A stretch of DNA of 6,186 nt from Comamonadaceae bacterium (GTDB lineage Bacteria; Pseudomonadota; Gammaproteobacteria; Burkholderiales; Burkholderiaceae_C), in assembly GCA_947457975.1 (NCBI GenBank), contig CANGYC010000149.1:1-6186 (forward strand), read 5' to 3'. Both the position numbers and the translations under genes were made by a program. The first letter of the stretch is position 1. Each line of letters opens with the position of its first letter. The notes beneath the pieces are model-generated. The model was not told the origin of the DNA. It was given only the letters and a program-made list of their open reading frames with translations, and did no database searches. Below, in pieces: positions 1 through 6,186 of the stretch.

Positions 1-335
1 GGTCGGCCGAAAGCCTGCTCGATGATGGCCACCGCCTGCTGCGAAGGAAAAGGGGGCACCCGGTCCTGCAGCAGGGCCAGCTGGTCAGCGATGTCGGACG
101 GCATGAGGTCGCGCCGGGTGGACAGCACCTGACCGAACTTCACGAAGATGGGGCCCAGGCTCTCCAGGGCCAAGCGAAGGCGCTCGCCCCGGGGCTGGCG
201 CAGGTTGCGGCCAAAGGAAATGATGCGCGTGAGCAGGCGCAGACCCGGCCGCTCGAAGCTGGACAGCACCAGCTCGTCCAGACCGTAGCGCAGTACGGTC
301 CAGAGAATGAAGGCCCCCCGCAGCAGGCGCGTCAT
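1..335 (-). CDS. ubiB: UbiB, ABC1-family atypical kinase/ATPase for ubiquinone synthesis (N-terminal 111 residues, runs off the left edge)
   Basis: UbiB is a membrane-associated atypical protein-kinase-like ATPase needed for ubiquinone synthesis; family members usually have about 500-550 residues. Only the N-terminus is here. It starts [12 protein letters not shown] and carries the family-typical YGLDEL segment near residue 17 and a [13 protein letters not shown] helix near residues 50-62. The diagnostic KxGQ motif is at residues 66-69 (VKFGQ), followed by LSTRRDLMP and [16 protein letters not shown]. The E. coli protein has nearly the same order of motifs. Kinase-like catalytic motifs and the C-terminal membrane helices would lie beyond the window. 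The start ATG (335-333) overlaps the ubiJ stop TGA (334-332) as ATGA. No Shine-Dalgarno precedes it, so translation is probably coupled to ubiJ. The reading frame is open to the edge with no sign of damage. Family identification is very secure. Confidence 0.96.
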   Translation of the reverse strand, partial: MTRLLRGAFILWTVLRYGLDELVLSSFERPGLRLLTRIISFGRNLRQPRGERLRLALESLGPIFVKFGQVLSTRRDLMPSDIADQLALLQDRVPPFPSQQAVAIIEQAFGR

Positions 336-892
336 GATGCGGCGGCCGTGGGCGCCATGCGGCCGGCGGCCTCGCCCATACGGGCCAGCAGGGGCCGCAG
401 GGCGGCCAGGAGCTTGCGCGCCGCATCGGCGAGGGCGTGGGCGGGCACGTCACCCATCAGGCGAGCCAGGTCTTCTTCCACGTCCCAGCGCAGGTGGTCG
501 GCCAACCAGGCGATCTCGGCGGCCAACTGCACATCGCCTTCGATTTGCACCGGGGGACGCTGACCCTCGAAGAGCTGGCGTGCCATGACCCAAGGCGGCT
601 CGCTTTCCAGGCAGAGGACAAGGTCTGGTGCGCGCTCAGCGGCGGCGCGGGAGGTCAGGCCCGCAGGCGTGAGCTCCAGGGCAAGGGACCATTGGCCCCA
701 GCGCACCTGGACCACGCTGCCCTTGCGGCGGGCCAGGCGAGCCTGGGCTTCTTTTTCCTGCATGAGCACATGATTGAGCAGCAGCACCAAGCGGTGCTGG
801 ACCTCTTCGACCAACCATGCTGGGGCCTGCATACGCCCTGTGGTGGACTGCCAAAGCGAGTGCAGAAATGAAATCGGGGACGTGTTGGTCAT
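332..892 (-). CDS. ubiJ: UbiJ, SCP2-domain ubiquinone biosynthesis accessory factor
   Basis: This 186-residue protein lies between the Tim44-domain gene and ubiB, the position of ubiJ (formerly yigP) in ubiE-ubiJ-ubiB clusters. In E. coli, UbiJ has an SCP2 lipid-binding domain and works with UbiK in the soluble Ubi complex that carries ubiquinone intermediates. Here the SCP2-like region spans about residues 35-140. The best match to E. coli UbiJ is [20 protein letters not shown] followed by [19 protein letters not shown] (about 115-153), which parallels LEVQGDIQVVQNFVALADL and its following GDIAAEGI. The C-terminal part (155-178) is Ala/Leu/Arg-rich and probably helical; it is shorter than the E. 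coli tail. I chose ATG at 892 because [10 protein letters not shown] resembles N-termini I recall from relatives and GGGGA lies 3 nt upstream. The frame stays open to an ATG at 994, which would overlap the Tim44 gene and is less likely; Met21 (nucleotide 832) is a shorter alternative. The start sits inside a perfect hairpin. Confidence 0.88.
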   Translation of the reverse strand: MTNTSPISFLHSLWQSTTGRMQAPAWLVEEVQHRLVLLLNHVLMQEKEAQARLARRKGSVVQVRWGQWSLALELTPAGLTSRAAAERAPDLVLCLESEPPWVMARQLFEGQRPPVQIEGDVQLAAEIAWLADHLRWDVEEDLARLMGDVPAHALADAARKLLAALRPLLARMGEAAGRMAPTAAAS

Positions 893-905
893 ACGTCCCC
901 GATTT
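871..905 (-). promoter_or_regulatory. Perfect 13-bp inverted repeat enclosing the ubiJ ribosome-binding site and start codon
   Basis: Positions 871-883 read AAATCGGGGACGT, and 893-905 are the exact reverse complement, ACGTCCCCGATTT. The spacer at 884-892 is 9 nt. In the minus-strand transcript this gives a 13-bp stem with loop AUGACCAAC, so the ubiJ start codon is the first triplet of the loop. The GGGGA that would pair with the ribosome (900-896) is in the 5' arm. The 3' arm encodes ubiJ residues 4-8. This is direct from the sequence. The role is inferred: repression of ubiJ translation, a weak intrinsic terminator after the Tim44 gene (downstream minus-strand sequence is TTTCATTTC, not a clean T-run), or a dimeric protein-binding site. 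On the plus strand the 3' arm ends in ATTTT, so a bidirectional terminator is also possible. Confidence 0.7.
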
Positions 906-956
906 TGACGGATAAATCCCAACGGACCGCAGGGGGCCCGACGGAATCCCTCTGGC

Positions 957-1940
957 TTACTGGAGGGCCTGCACGCCCGCCACCAGCCAGCCACCGGCGC
1001 GGTGGCGGGGCTTGGTCATGTTCCAGACTTCGCGGAAGGGGCTAGGCCCGGCCGACTGGTCCTCGCGGATCATGCCGGAGAACTCCACGCTGGCCATGTA
1101 CACGTCGTCCAGTTCCTCGATGCCCAGCAACTGGGCGTCAAGCTGGAGCACGTCGGTCTTGTTGACGACACCGCCCGTGTGGGTTTCGCGTTCGGCCAGC
1201 TGCGTCTTGATCTGCTCGAGCATGTCGTCGGTCATCATCACCCGAAGGGCCGGGATGTCCGAGCGGTCCCAGGCGTCCTGCAGCGAGGTGAAATTGGCGC
1301 GGGCGGCTGACAAAAAGCCCTGGACGTCAAAGTCGGCAGGCACATCCCAGGACGACTGCGGACCAGACAGGGCCGAACCGATCATGGAACCGGTGGACGT
1401 GGCCGGGGCACTGCCGTCGAAGCGGGTGGCCTGCTGCTCCCAGGGCCGTGCAGAGGCGTCGTTGCCCACGTTGTTCGGGCTGTATTGGCGTGGCGTGGCG
1501 GGTGCGCCCGCGCCCTCGAAGGCAAAAGGCGAGGACTGGGGGGCAGCTTCGCGGCCGGCGCGAAGCTTGCGCATCACAAAACCGACCACGACCATGATGA
1601 CGAGAGCCAGCAAGGCAAACATCATGAACTGGGCAAAACCTTCACCCATGCCCAGGCTGTGGGCCAGCCAGGCCAGACCCAGGCCAGCGGCCAGGCCACC
1701 CAGCATGGCACCCCAGGGTTTGCGGGCTGCAGGAGCGGCGGCAGGACTGGGTTTGGACGCCGGGGCTTGCTGCATCGCGGGTGAGGCAGGCGCAGCCGGC
1801 GTGGCCTCACGCTGAGTGACGTTGGACGATTGTTTGCCCGTGGACTTGCCACCACCCAGGCGCTTGGCCTCGGCATCAGCGGAACCCAGGGCCACCGTCA
1901 GGGTCATGGCGGCGGCGAGCAGGGCGGACCAGATCTTCAT
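957..1940 (-). CDS. Tim44-domain protein, secreted or inner-membrane anchored, function unknown
   Basis: This protein has 327 residues. Residues 1-23 form a typical signal peptide: Lys2, a hydrophobic core SALLAAAMTLTVALG, and ADA or AEA cleavage options at 23 or 25. Next comes a basic Gly-rich stretch, KRLGGGKSTGKQSSNVTQR (26-44), seen in betaproteobacterial members of this family. A Pro/Ala-rich linker spans about 46-75. Two hydrophobic segments follow, at about 77-97 (Gly/Ala-rich) and 101-123, ending in the basic RKLRAGR. A second low-complexity linker leads to a Tim44-like/NTF2-like domain (about 203-327) containing WDRSDIPALRVMMTDDM, LLGIEELDDVYMASVEFSGM, FREVWNMTKP and the C-terminal GWLVAGVQALQ. 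Mitochondrial Tim44 tethers the import motor to the inner membrane; the bacterial role is not established. ATG 1940 is chosen because AAAGGAGA lies just upstream and the signal peptide begins there; an in-frame ATG at 1988 lacks both. The gene sits between ubiE and ubiJ, hinting at envelope or quinone-related work. Confidence 0.9.
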   Translation of the reverse strand: MKIWSALLAAAMTLTVALGSADAEAKRLGGGKSTGKQSSNVTQREATPAAPASPAMQQAPASKPSPAAAPAARKPWGAMLGGLAAGLGLAWLAHSLGMGEGFAQFMMFALLALVIMVVVGFVMRKLRAGREAAPQSSPFAFEGAGAPATPRQYSPNNVGNDASARPWEQQATRFDGSAPATSTGSMIGSALSGPQSSWDVPADFDVQGFLSAARANFTSLQDAWDRSDIPALRVMMTDDMLEQIKTQLAERETHTGGVVNKTDVLQLDAQLLGIEELDDVYMASVEFSGMIREDQSAGPSPFREVWNMTKPRHRAGGWLVAGVQALQ

Positions 1941-1944
1941 ACTG

Positions 1945-1952
1945 TCTCCTTT
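1945..1952 (-). promoter_or_regulatory. Strong ribosome-binding site of the Tim44-domain gene
   Basis: The minus strand reads AAAGGAGA here. The AGGAG core is at 1950-1946, with 5 nt before ATG 1940. This is the best Shine-Dalgarno in the window. It settles the start at 1940 over the in-frame upstream ATG at 1988, which would place 16 residues in front of the signal peptide. Confidence 0.85.
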
Positions 1953-2019
1953 CATTCGGGCCAGAGGAAAACTGGGATGTCCAGCCACAACTCCGGCACC
2001 TTAAACACAATCAATTGTT

Positions 2020-2751
2020 TCAGCACTTGATTCCAACATGCAATGCAACCACACCCCCAGTGAGGTTGTGATAGTCCACATGACCGAAACCGCCTTGTTG
2101 CATCATGGTCTTCAGCGTGTCTTGATCGGGGTGCATTCGGATCGATTCAGCCAAGTAGCGGTAACTGGTGTCGTCGCCAGCCACCAGCTTGCCCAAGCGG
2201 GGCAGGACCTGGAATGAGTACCAATCGTAGATTTTTTCAAGGGGCTTGGCTACCTTGGAGAACTCCAGCACCAGCAGCTTGCCCATGGGCTTGAGTACCC
2301 GGCTCATCTCGGCCAGGGCCTGGTCCTTGTGCGTCATGTTGCGCAGACCAAACGCGACAGTGACCAAGTCGAAGCTGGCGTCCGGAAAGGGCAGGAACTC
2401 CGCATCGCAGACCAGGGTGGGCAAGGACACACCGGCATCGAGCAGGCGGTTGCGGCCCTCGCGCAGCATGGCCTCGTTGATGTCGGTGTGCACCACGCGG
2501 CCGGTTTGGCCGACCTTGGGGGCAAAAGCCAGGGACAGATCGCCCGTGCCACCGGCAATGTCCAGCACCGACTGGCCTTCGCGCACATTGGCCACCATCA
2601 CCGTGTAGGCCTTCCAGGCCCGGTGCAGTCCCGCCGACATGAGGTCGTTCATGAGGTCGTATTTGGGCGCGACGGAGTCGAACACACCACGCACGCGGCT
2701 GGCCTTCTCGCGCTCGTCGACCGTCTCGAATCCAAAGTGGGTGCGGCTCAT
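2020..2751 (-). CDS. ubiE: UbiE, demethylmenaquinol/2-methoxy-6-polyprenyl-benzoquinol C-methyltransferase
   Basis: UbiE is a cytoplasmic class I SAM-dependent methyltransferase that adds the C-methyl group in ubiquinone and menaquinone synthesis. At 243 residues it has the usual family length and is complete. Signature segments are [18 protein letters not shown] (30-47), the SAM-binding glycine motif [11 protein letters not shown] (62-72), the acidic TDIN (89-92) after the second strand, [20 protein letters not shown] (115-134) followed by [14 protein letters not shown] (159-166), and the conserved end [17 protein letters not shown] (194-210) and [10 protein letters not shown] (229-238). The usual LKPGG turn here reads LKPMG (Met156), a mild oddity. 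[17 protein letters not shown] is a typical N-terminus, so ATG 2751 is right, yet no purine-rich ribosome site precedes it; the upstream sequence is AAATCCTCCCC. It lies 48 bp after the DUF971 gene and 79 bp before the Tim44-domain gene. Whether menaquinone is also made cannot be judged from this window. Confidence 0.98.
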   Translation of the reverse strand: MSRTHFGFETVDEREKASRVRGVFDSVAPKYDLMNDLMSAGLHRAWKAYTVMVANVREGQSVLDIAGGTGDLSLAFAPKVGQTGRVVHTDINEAMLREGRNRLLDAGVSLPTLVCDAEFLPFPDASFDLVTVAFGLRNMTHKDQALAEMSRVLKPMGKLLVLEFSKVAKPLEKIYDWYSFQVLPRLGKLVAGDDTSYRYLAESIRMHPDQDTLKTMMQQGGFGHVDYHNLTGGVVALHVGIKC

Positions 2752-2799
2752 GGGGAGGATTTCAAGGCTGGAGGGTGACTCGATTCTAGGCAGGCCGCT

Positions 2800-3213
2800 T
2801 CAGTGGCTGCCGCAGGCGTGGCCGGTCGCCCCAAGCATGGGGGCGTCACGGTCCACGCCGGCCGCCTCCAGGCGCTTGAAGTAGTCGGACCACAGCCGCT
2901 CCTGCTCTCGGCCCAGGAAATAGAGGTAATCCCAAGAAAACAGGCCCGAATCATGGCCGTCGGAGAAGCTAGGCTTGACCGCATAGTTGCCCACGGGCTC
3001 CAGGTTGATCAGGTCTACCTCGCGCTTGCCGGTCTGCAGGACCTCCTGGCCAGGACCATGGCCCTGCACTTCGGCCGAAGGGGAGTAAATGCGCATCAGC
3101 TCGAAGGGAAGGCGAAAGACAGCGCCGTCGGAAAACCCAACTTCCAAGACACGGGATTGGCCATGCACCGTCAATGCGGTGGGCGTGGGGGCGCCGGCTT
3201 GAAGACCTGCCAT
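2800..3213 (-). CDS. DUF971 (gamma-butyrobetaine hydroxylase N-terminal-like) protein with Cys/His C-terminal tail
   Basis: This small soluble protein of 137 residues is essentially a single DUF971 domain (about 12-118). The domain is known from the N-terminus of gamma-butyrobetaine hydroxylase and the C-terminus of plant HCF101-type iron-sulfur carrier proteins, where it has been linked to metal or Fe-S chemistry. Visible family features are FSDGAVFRLPFELMR (27-41), an SPSAEVQGHG stretch (44-53), VDLINLEPVGNYAVKPSFSD (66-85), and the hallmark GHDSGLFSWDYLY (86-98) before a helix with ERLWSDYFKRL. The tail GHACGSH (131-137) could bind a metal through His132, Cys134 and His137; that is inference. 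The start ATG 3213 has AAGGA 6 nt upstream. It follows the oxidoreductase by 37 bp and precedes ubiE by 48 bp, so co-transcription is likely. The precise function of stand-alone DUF971 proteins is unknown to me. Confidence 0.92.
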   Translation of the reverse strand: MAGLQAGAPTPTALTVHGQSRVLEVGFSDGAVFRLPFELMRIYSPSAEVQGHGPGQEVLQTGKREVDLINLEPVGNYAVKPSFSDGHDSGLFSWDYLYFLGREQERLWSDYFKRLEAAGVDRDAPMLGATGHACGSH

Positions 3214-3219
3214 GGGACG

Positions 3220-3224
3220 TCCTT
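3220..3224 (-). promoter_or_regulatory. Ribosome-binding site of the DUF971 gene
   Basis: The minus strand reads AAGGA with 6 nt (CGTCCC) before ATG 3213, a normal Shine-Dalgarno that supports this start. No promoter-like pair of boxes is evident in the 37-bp gap, which fits co-transcription with the upstream gene. Confidence 0.7.
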
Positions 3225-3250
3225 GGGCTCAGAGAGCAAAAAAAGAAGGT

Positions 3251-6186
3251 TCAGACGAGCACACGCTCAATGCCGCCGCGGTTGGCGGCATCGACGTAGG
3301 AGGCCATCCAGTCCGCACCGAGAAGCTTTTCGGCCATCTCGACCACGATGTAGTCGGCCTCCAACAGGCCGTTTTGCAGGTCGTTGCCGTAACGCGACAG
3401 GCCCTGAAGGCAGCTGGGGCAGCTGGTCAGGATCTTGACCGGGCCCTCCGCCTGCACCGCACCCGTGGCGCGCAGCGCCGTCTCGTCCTTGCGCAGTTCT
3501 TCTTCCTTGCGGAAGCGGATCTGCGTGGCAATGTCAGGCCGGGTCACGCCCAGGGTGCCGGACTCGCCGCAGCAGCGCTCGCTCTTGAGCACGTTCGGGC
3601 CCACCAGGGCCTTGACCGTCTTCATGGGGTCCTGCAGCTTCATGGGGCTGTGGCAGGGGTCGTGGTAGAGGTAACCCTGGCCGCCGGGCAGCGTGATGCC
3701 CTTTTCCAGCAGGTACTCGTGGATGTCTACGATGCGGCAGCCGGGGAAGATCTTGTCGAACTCATAGCCCTGCAACTGGTCGTAGCAGGTGCCGCAGCTC
3801 ACCACCACGGTCTTGATGTCCAGGTAGTTGAGTGTGTTGGCCACGCGGTGGAACAGCACCCGGTTGTCGGTGATGATCTTGTCGGCCTTGTCGAACTGAC
3901 CACTGCCTTTTTGCGGGTAGCCGCAGCACAGGTAACCCGGCGGCAGTACGGTCTGTACGCCCGCATGCCAGAGCATGGCCTGCGTGGCCAGGCCCACCTG
4001 GGAAAACAGGCGCTCCGAGCCGCAACCGGGGAAATAGAACACGGCTTCGGAGTCGGCGCTGGTGGCCTGGGGGTTGCGGATGATGGGGACGTAGTCCTGG
4101 TTCTCGATATCCAGCAGCGCCCGGGCCGTTTTCTTGGGCAGGCCGCCCGGCATTTTCTTGTTGATGAAATGGATCACCTGCTGCTTGATGGGCGCCGTAC
4201 CCACCGACGCCGGCGGCTTGGCCGTCTGCTTGCGGGCGAACTTGCCCAGCAGGTCGTTGGCCAGGCGCTGGGCCTTGAAGCCCACGTCAACCATGGCGCT
4301 CCTCATGAACTTGATGGTCTCGGGCTGCGTGGCATTGAGGAAGAACATGGCCGCCGCATTGCCCGGGCGGAAGGACTTCTGGCCCATCTTGCGCAGCAGG
4401 TTGCGCATGTTCATCGACACCTCTCCGAAGTCGATGTTCACGGGGCAGGGGGTGAGGCACTTGTGGCAGACCGTGCAGTGGTCGGCCACGTCCTCAAACT
4501 CCTCCCAGTGCTTGATGGAGATGCCCCGGCGCGTCTGCTCTTCGTAGAGGAAGGCCTCGGCCAGCAGCGAGGTGGCCAAGATCTTGTTGCGCGGGCTGTA
4601 GAGCAGATTGGCGCGCGGCACATGGGTCGCGCACACGGGCTTGCACTTGCCGCAGCGCAGGCAATCCTTGACCGAGCTGGCGATGGCACCGATGTCAGAC
4701 TGCTGCATGATCAGCGACTCGTGCCCCATCAAGCCGAAGCTCGGGGTGTAGGCATTGGTGAGGTCCGAGGGCAGCGCCGCATCGCGCAGGAGCTTGCCCT
4801 TGTTGAAGCGGCCCTCGGGATCCACGCGCTTTTTGTAGTCGGCAAAAGGCTGGAGCTCGGCATCGCTCAGGAAATCCATCTTGGTGATACCGATGCCGTG
4901 CTCGCCGGAGATCACGCCATCGAGCGAGCGGGCCAGCTGCATGATGCGGGCCACGGACTCGTGCGCGGTCTGCAGCATGGCGTAGTCGTCGCTGTTGACG
5001 GGAATGTTGGTGTGCACATTGCCATCACCGGCGTGGGCGTGCAGCGCCACCCAGACCCGGCCCTTGAGCACGCGCTGGTGAATGGCCACGCATTCCTGCA
5101 GGATGGGCTGGAACACGGCACCCGAGAAGATGTCCTGCAGCGGGGCGCGCAGCTGGGTCTTCCAGCTGGCCCGCAGGGAGTGGTCCTGCAGCTGCGCAAA
5201 CAGCGCATCCACTTCGGCCAGCCAGCCGCCCCAAAGGCTGCTCACCTCGCGCACCAGGGTCAGGGCCTGGGCCACGCGGTCTTCCAGCAACTCGGCTGAA
5301 GGTAGCTCGCTGGCATCATCCGACTTGCCCAGGGGCAGATTGCCGCGCTCGAAGAAGGCTTCAAGTTCGTTGCAGAGCTTGAGCTTGTTTTGCAGCGACA
5401 GCTCGATGTTGATGCGCTCGATGCCATCGGAGTACTCGGCCATGCGCGGCAGGGGAATCACCACGTCCTCGTTGATCTTGAAGGCGTTGGTATGGCGTGA
5501 GATCGCGGCAGTGCGCTTGCGGTCGAGCCAGAACTTCTTGCGGGCCTCGGCGCTGATGGCGATGAAGCCTTCGCCGCTGCGCGAATTGGCCAGACGCACC
5601 ACCTCCGAGGTGGCGCGGGCCACCACGTCGGCATCGTCGCCGGCAATGTCGCCGACCAGCACCATCTTGGGCAGGCCACCGCGCTTGCTCTTGGTGGTGT
5701 AGCCCACGGCCTTGAGATAGCGGTCGTCCAGGTGCTCCAGGCCCGCCAAAATGGCGCCGCCGCGGCGCTGCTCGGCGAACATGAAGTCTTTGATCTCGAC
5801 AATGCTGGGGACGGCGTCCTTGGCATTGCCGAAGAACTCCAGGCACACCGTGCGGGTGTGTTCGGGCATGCGGTGCAGCACCCAGCGCGCGCTGGTGATC
5901 AGGCCGTCGCAGCCCTCTTTTTGGATGCCCGGCAGGCCCGAGAGGAACTTGTCAGTGACATCTTTGCCCAGGCCCTCCTTGCGGAAGGTCTTGCCGGCGA
6001 TGTCCAACACCTCGGTGCGGATGGGCGTCTTGCCGTCGGCCTCAAAGTAGCGGAGCTCAAAACGGACCGCCTCGGCATCATGGATCTTGCCCAGGTTGTG
6101 GCCGATGCGCACCACCTCCAGCCACTGGGCTTCGGGGGTGACCATGCGCCAGGAGACCAGGTTGTCCAGGGCCGTGCCCCACAGCA
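3251..6186 (-). CDS. Large fused FAD-linked oxidase / 4Fe-4S CCG-domain oxidoreductase (5' end beyond the right edge)
   Basis: The frame is open to the window edge, so this is the C-terminal 977 residues. The first visible residues, [13 protein letters not shown], are coding-like, and the ATG at 6145 is internal. Relatives I recall have about 1,280 residues with a DUF3683 and FAD-binding N-terminus, so about 300 residues are missing. Domains in order: the end of the FAD (PCMH-type) domain; a GlcD-like FAD-oxidase C-terminal domain with [32 protein letters not shown] (about 5008-5043) and GEHGIG (about 4890-4907); two 4Fe-4S motifs, [11 protein letters not shown] (about 4631-4663) and [12 protein letters not shown] (about 4442-4477); and two CCG modules. 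CCG module one has PGCG, LCCGYP and SCGTC; module two has DPCH, RCCGESG and SCPSC. This is a GlcD plus GlcF fusion of the kind that oxidises 2-hydroxyacids and passes electrons to a quinone or other carrier. The substrate cannot be told. E. coli YdiJ and GlcDF are the nearest named analogues. All cysteine motifs are intact. Confidence 0.93.
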   Translation of the reverse strand, partial: LWGTALDNLVSWRMVTPEAQWLEVVRIGHNLGKIHDAEAVRFELRYFEADGKTPIRTEVLDIAGKTFRKEGLGKDVTDKFLSGLPGIQKEGCDGLITSARWVLHRMPEHTRTVCLEFFGNAKDAVPSIVEIKDFMFAEQRRGGAILAGLEHLDDRYLKAVGYTTKSKRGGLPKMVLVGDIAGDDADVVARATSEVVRLANSRSGEGFIAISAEARKKFWLDRKRTAAISRHTNAFKINEDVVIPLPRMAEYSDGIERINIELSLQNKLKLCNELEAFFERGNLPLGKSDDASELPSAELLEDRVAQALTLVREVSSLWGGWLAEVDALFAQLQDHSLRASWKTQLRAPLQDIFSGAVFQPILQECVAIHQRVLKGRVWVALHAHAGDGNVHTNIPVNSDDYAMLQTAHESVARIMQLARSLDGVISGEHGIGITKMDFLSDAELQPFADYKKRVDPEGRFNKGKLLRDAALPSDLTNAYTPSFGLMGHESLIMQQSDIGAIASSVKDCLRCGKCKPVCATHVPRANLLYSPRNKILATSLLAEAFLYEEQTRRGISIKHWEEFEDVADHCTVCHKCLTPCPVNIDFGEVSMNMRNLLRKMGQKSFRPGNAAAMFFLNATQPETIKFMRSAMVDVGFKAQRLANDLLGKFARKQTAKPPASVGTAPIKQQVIHFINKKMPGGLPKKTARALLDIENQDYVPIIRNPQATSADSEAVFYFPGCGSERLFSQVGLATQAMLWHAGVQTVLPPGYLCCGYPQKGSGQFDKADKIITDNRVLFHRVANTLNYLDIKTVVVSCGTCYDQLQGYEFDKIFPGCRIVDIHEYLLEKGITLPGGQGYLYHDPCHSPMKLQDPMKTVKALVGPNVLKSERCCGESGTLGVTRPDIATQIRFRKEEELRKDETALRATGAVQAEGPVKILTSCPSCLQGLSRYGNDLQNGLLEADYIVVEMAEKLLGADWMASYVDAANRGGIERVLV

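Noticed and set aside
893..994. An N-terminal extension of UbiJ to an in-frame ATG at 994 (34 more residues)
   Set aside because: It would overlap the end of the Tim44-domain gene by 38 bp, the extension is Arg/Pro/Gly-rich and unlike UbiJ N-termini, and a better start with a GGGGA site lies at 892.
1012..1815. A 267-codon plus-strand open frame antisense to the Tim44-domain gene
   Set aside because: Ser/Ala/Pro/Arg-rich sequence without motifs, fully covered by a convincing sense gene with a signal peptide and ribosome site.
1961..1984. Alternating CTGG / CCAG / CTGG segments upstream of the Tim44-domain gene that could form two competing hairpins, one followed by TTTT
   Set aside because: Stems are only 4 bp and would be expected by chance; no conserved riboswitch or attenuator features are visible.
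1941..1988. A 16-residue N-terminal extension of the Tim44-domain protein from ATG 1988
   Set aside because: The strong AAAGGAGA site and the signal peptide both point to ATG 1940.
1941..2040. A promoter for the Tim44-domain gene (TTGGAA with GATTGT about 18 nt downstream; ACAATTGATTGT palindrome)
   Set aside because: The -10-like box matches only about half of the consensus, and the palindrome has 5-bp arms; not supportable by eye.
3214..3250. A 7-base T run on the minus strand just after the oxidoreductase stop, as a terminator
   Set aside because: The only nearby stem is GAGC-GTGT-GCTC, just 4 bp and about 12 nt away from the T run, which is too weak and too distant for a convincing intrinsic terminator.
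3212..5299. A 695-codon open frame on the plus strand, antisense to the oxidoreductase gene
   Set aside because: Its codon first positions line up exactly with the third positions of the sense gene, which are mostly G or C. Stop codons begin with T, so they are rare in that frame. The product is a low-complexity His/Val/Gln/Leu-rich sequence without recognisable motifs, while the sense strand has intact FAD and Fe-S signatures.
1..6186. Mobile elements, CRISPR arrays, tRNA/rRNA genes, phage or defence genes
   Set aside because: None seen on either strand. The window is filled with conserved co-directional genes and gaps under 80 bp, with no direct-repeat arrays, transposase motifs or tRNA-like cloverleaf sequences.

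Overview
The window looks like core chromosome of a GC-rich betaproteobacterium, most likely a member of the Comamonadaceae (Acidovorax, Hydrogenophaga or Simplicispira type). This rests on recognising the protein families and their order by eye; no search was run. All six genes lie on the minus strand, so transcription runs from the right edge to the left edge. There are no tRNA or rRNA genes, insertion sequences, CRISPR arrays or phage genes.

Layout in transcription order: (1) 6186-3251, the last 977 residues of a very large fused FAD-linked oxidase and iron-sulfur (CCG-domain) oxidoreductase, cut off at its 5' end by the window edge. (2) 3213-2800, a small DUF971 protein ending in a Cys/His tail. 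(3) 2751-2020, ubiE, the C-methyltransferase of ubiquinone/menaquinone synthesis. (4) 1940-957, a secreted or membrane-anchored Tim44-domain protein. (5) 892-332, ubiJ, an SCP2-type lipid-binding accessory factor. (6) 335 to beyond the left edge, the first 111 residues of ubiB, an ABC1/UbiB-family atypical kinase. Gaps between genes are 37, 48, 79 and 64 bp, and ubiJ and ubiB overlap by 4 bp (ATGA). A single long transcript, perhaps with internal control points, is plausible.

The functional core is the conserved ubiE-ubiJ-ubiB ubiquinone cluster, here interrupted by a Tim44-domain gene. UbiE methylates the quinone ring, UbiJ is thought to hold the lipid intermediates for the soluble Ubi complex, and UbiB supports ubiquinone synthesis or movement through its ATPase activity. 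The upstream oxidoreductase belongs to a superfamily whose members pass electrons from 2-hydroxyacids to quinones or other carriers, so it may be a user of the quinone pool. That link is inferred.

The most striking non-coding signal is a perfect 13-bp inverted repeat (871-883 / 893-905) around the ubiJ start. In the mRNA the ribosome-binding GGGGA would lie in the stem, and the AUG would open the 9-nt loop. This could be a translational switch or a partial terminator between the Tim44 gene and ubiJ-ubiB. The rest is well-conserved housekeeping sequence, and I do not see a wholly new system.
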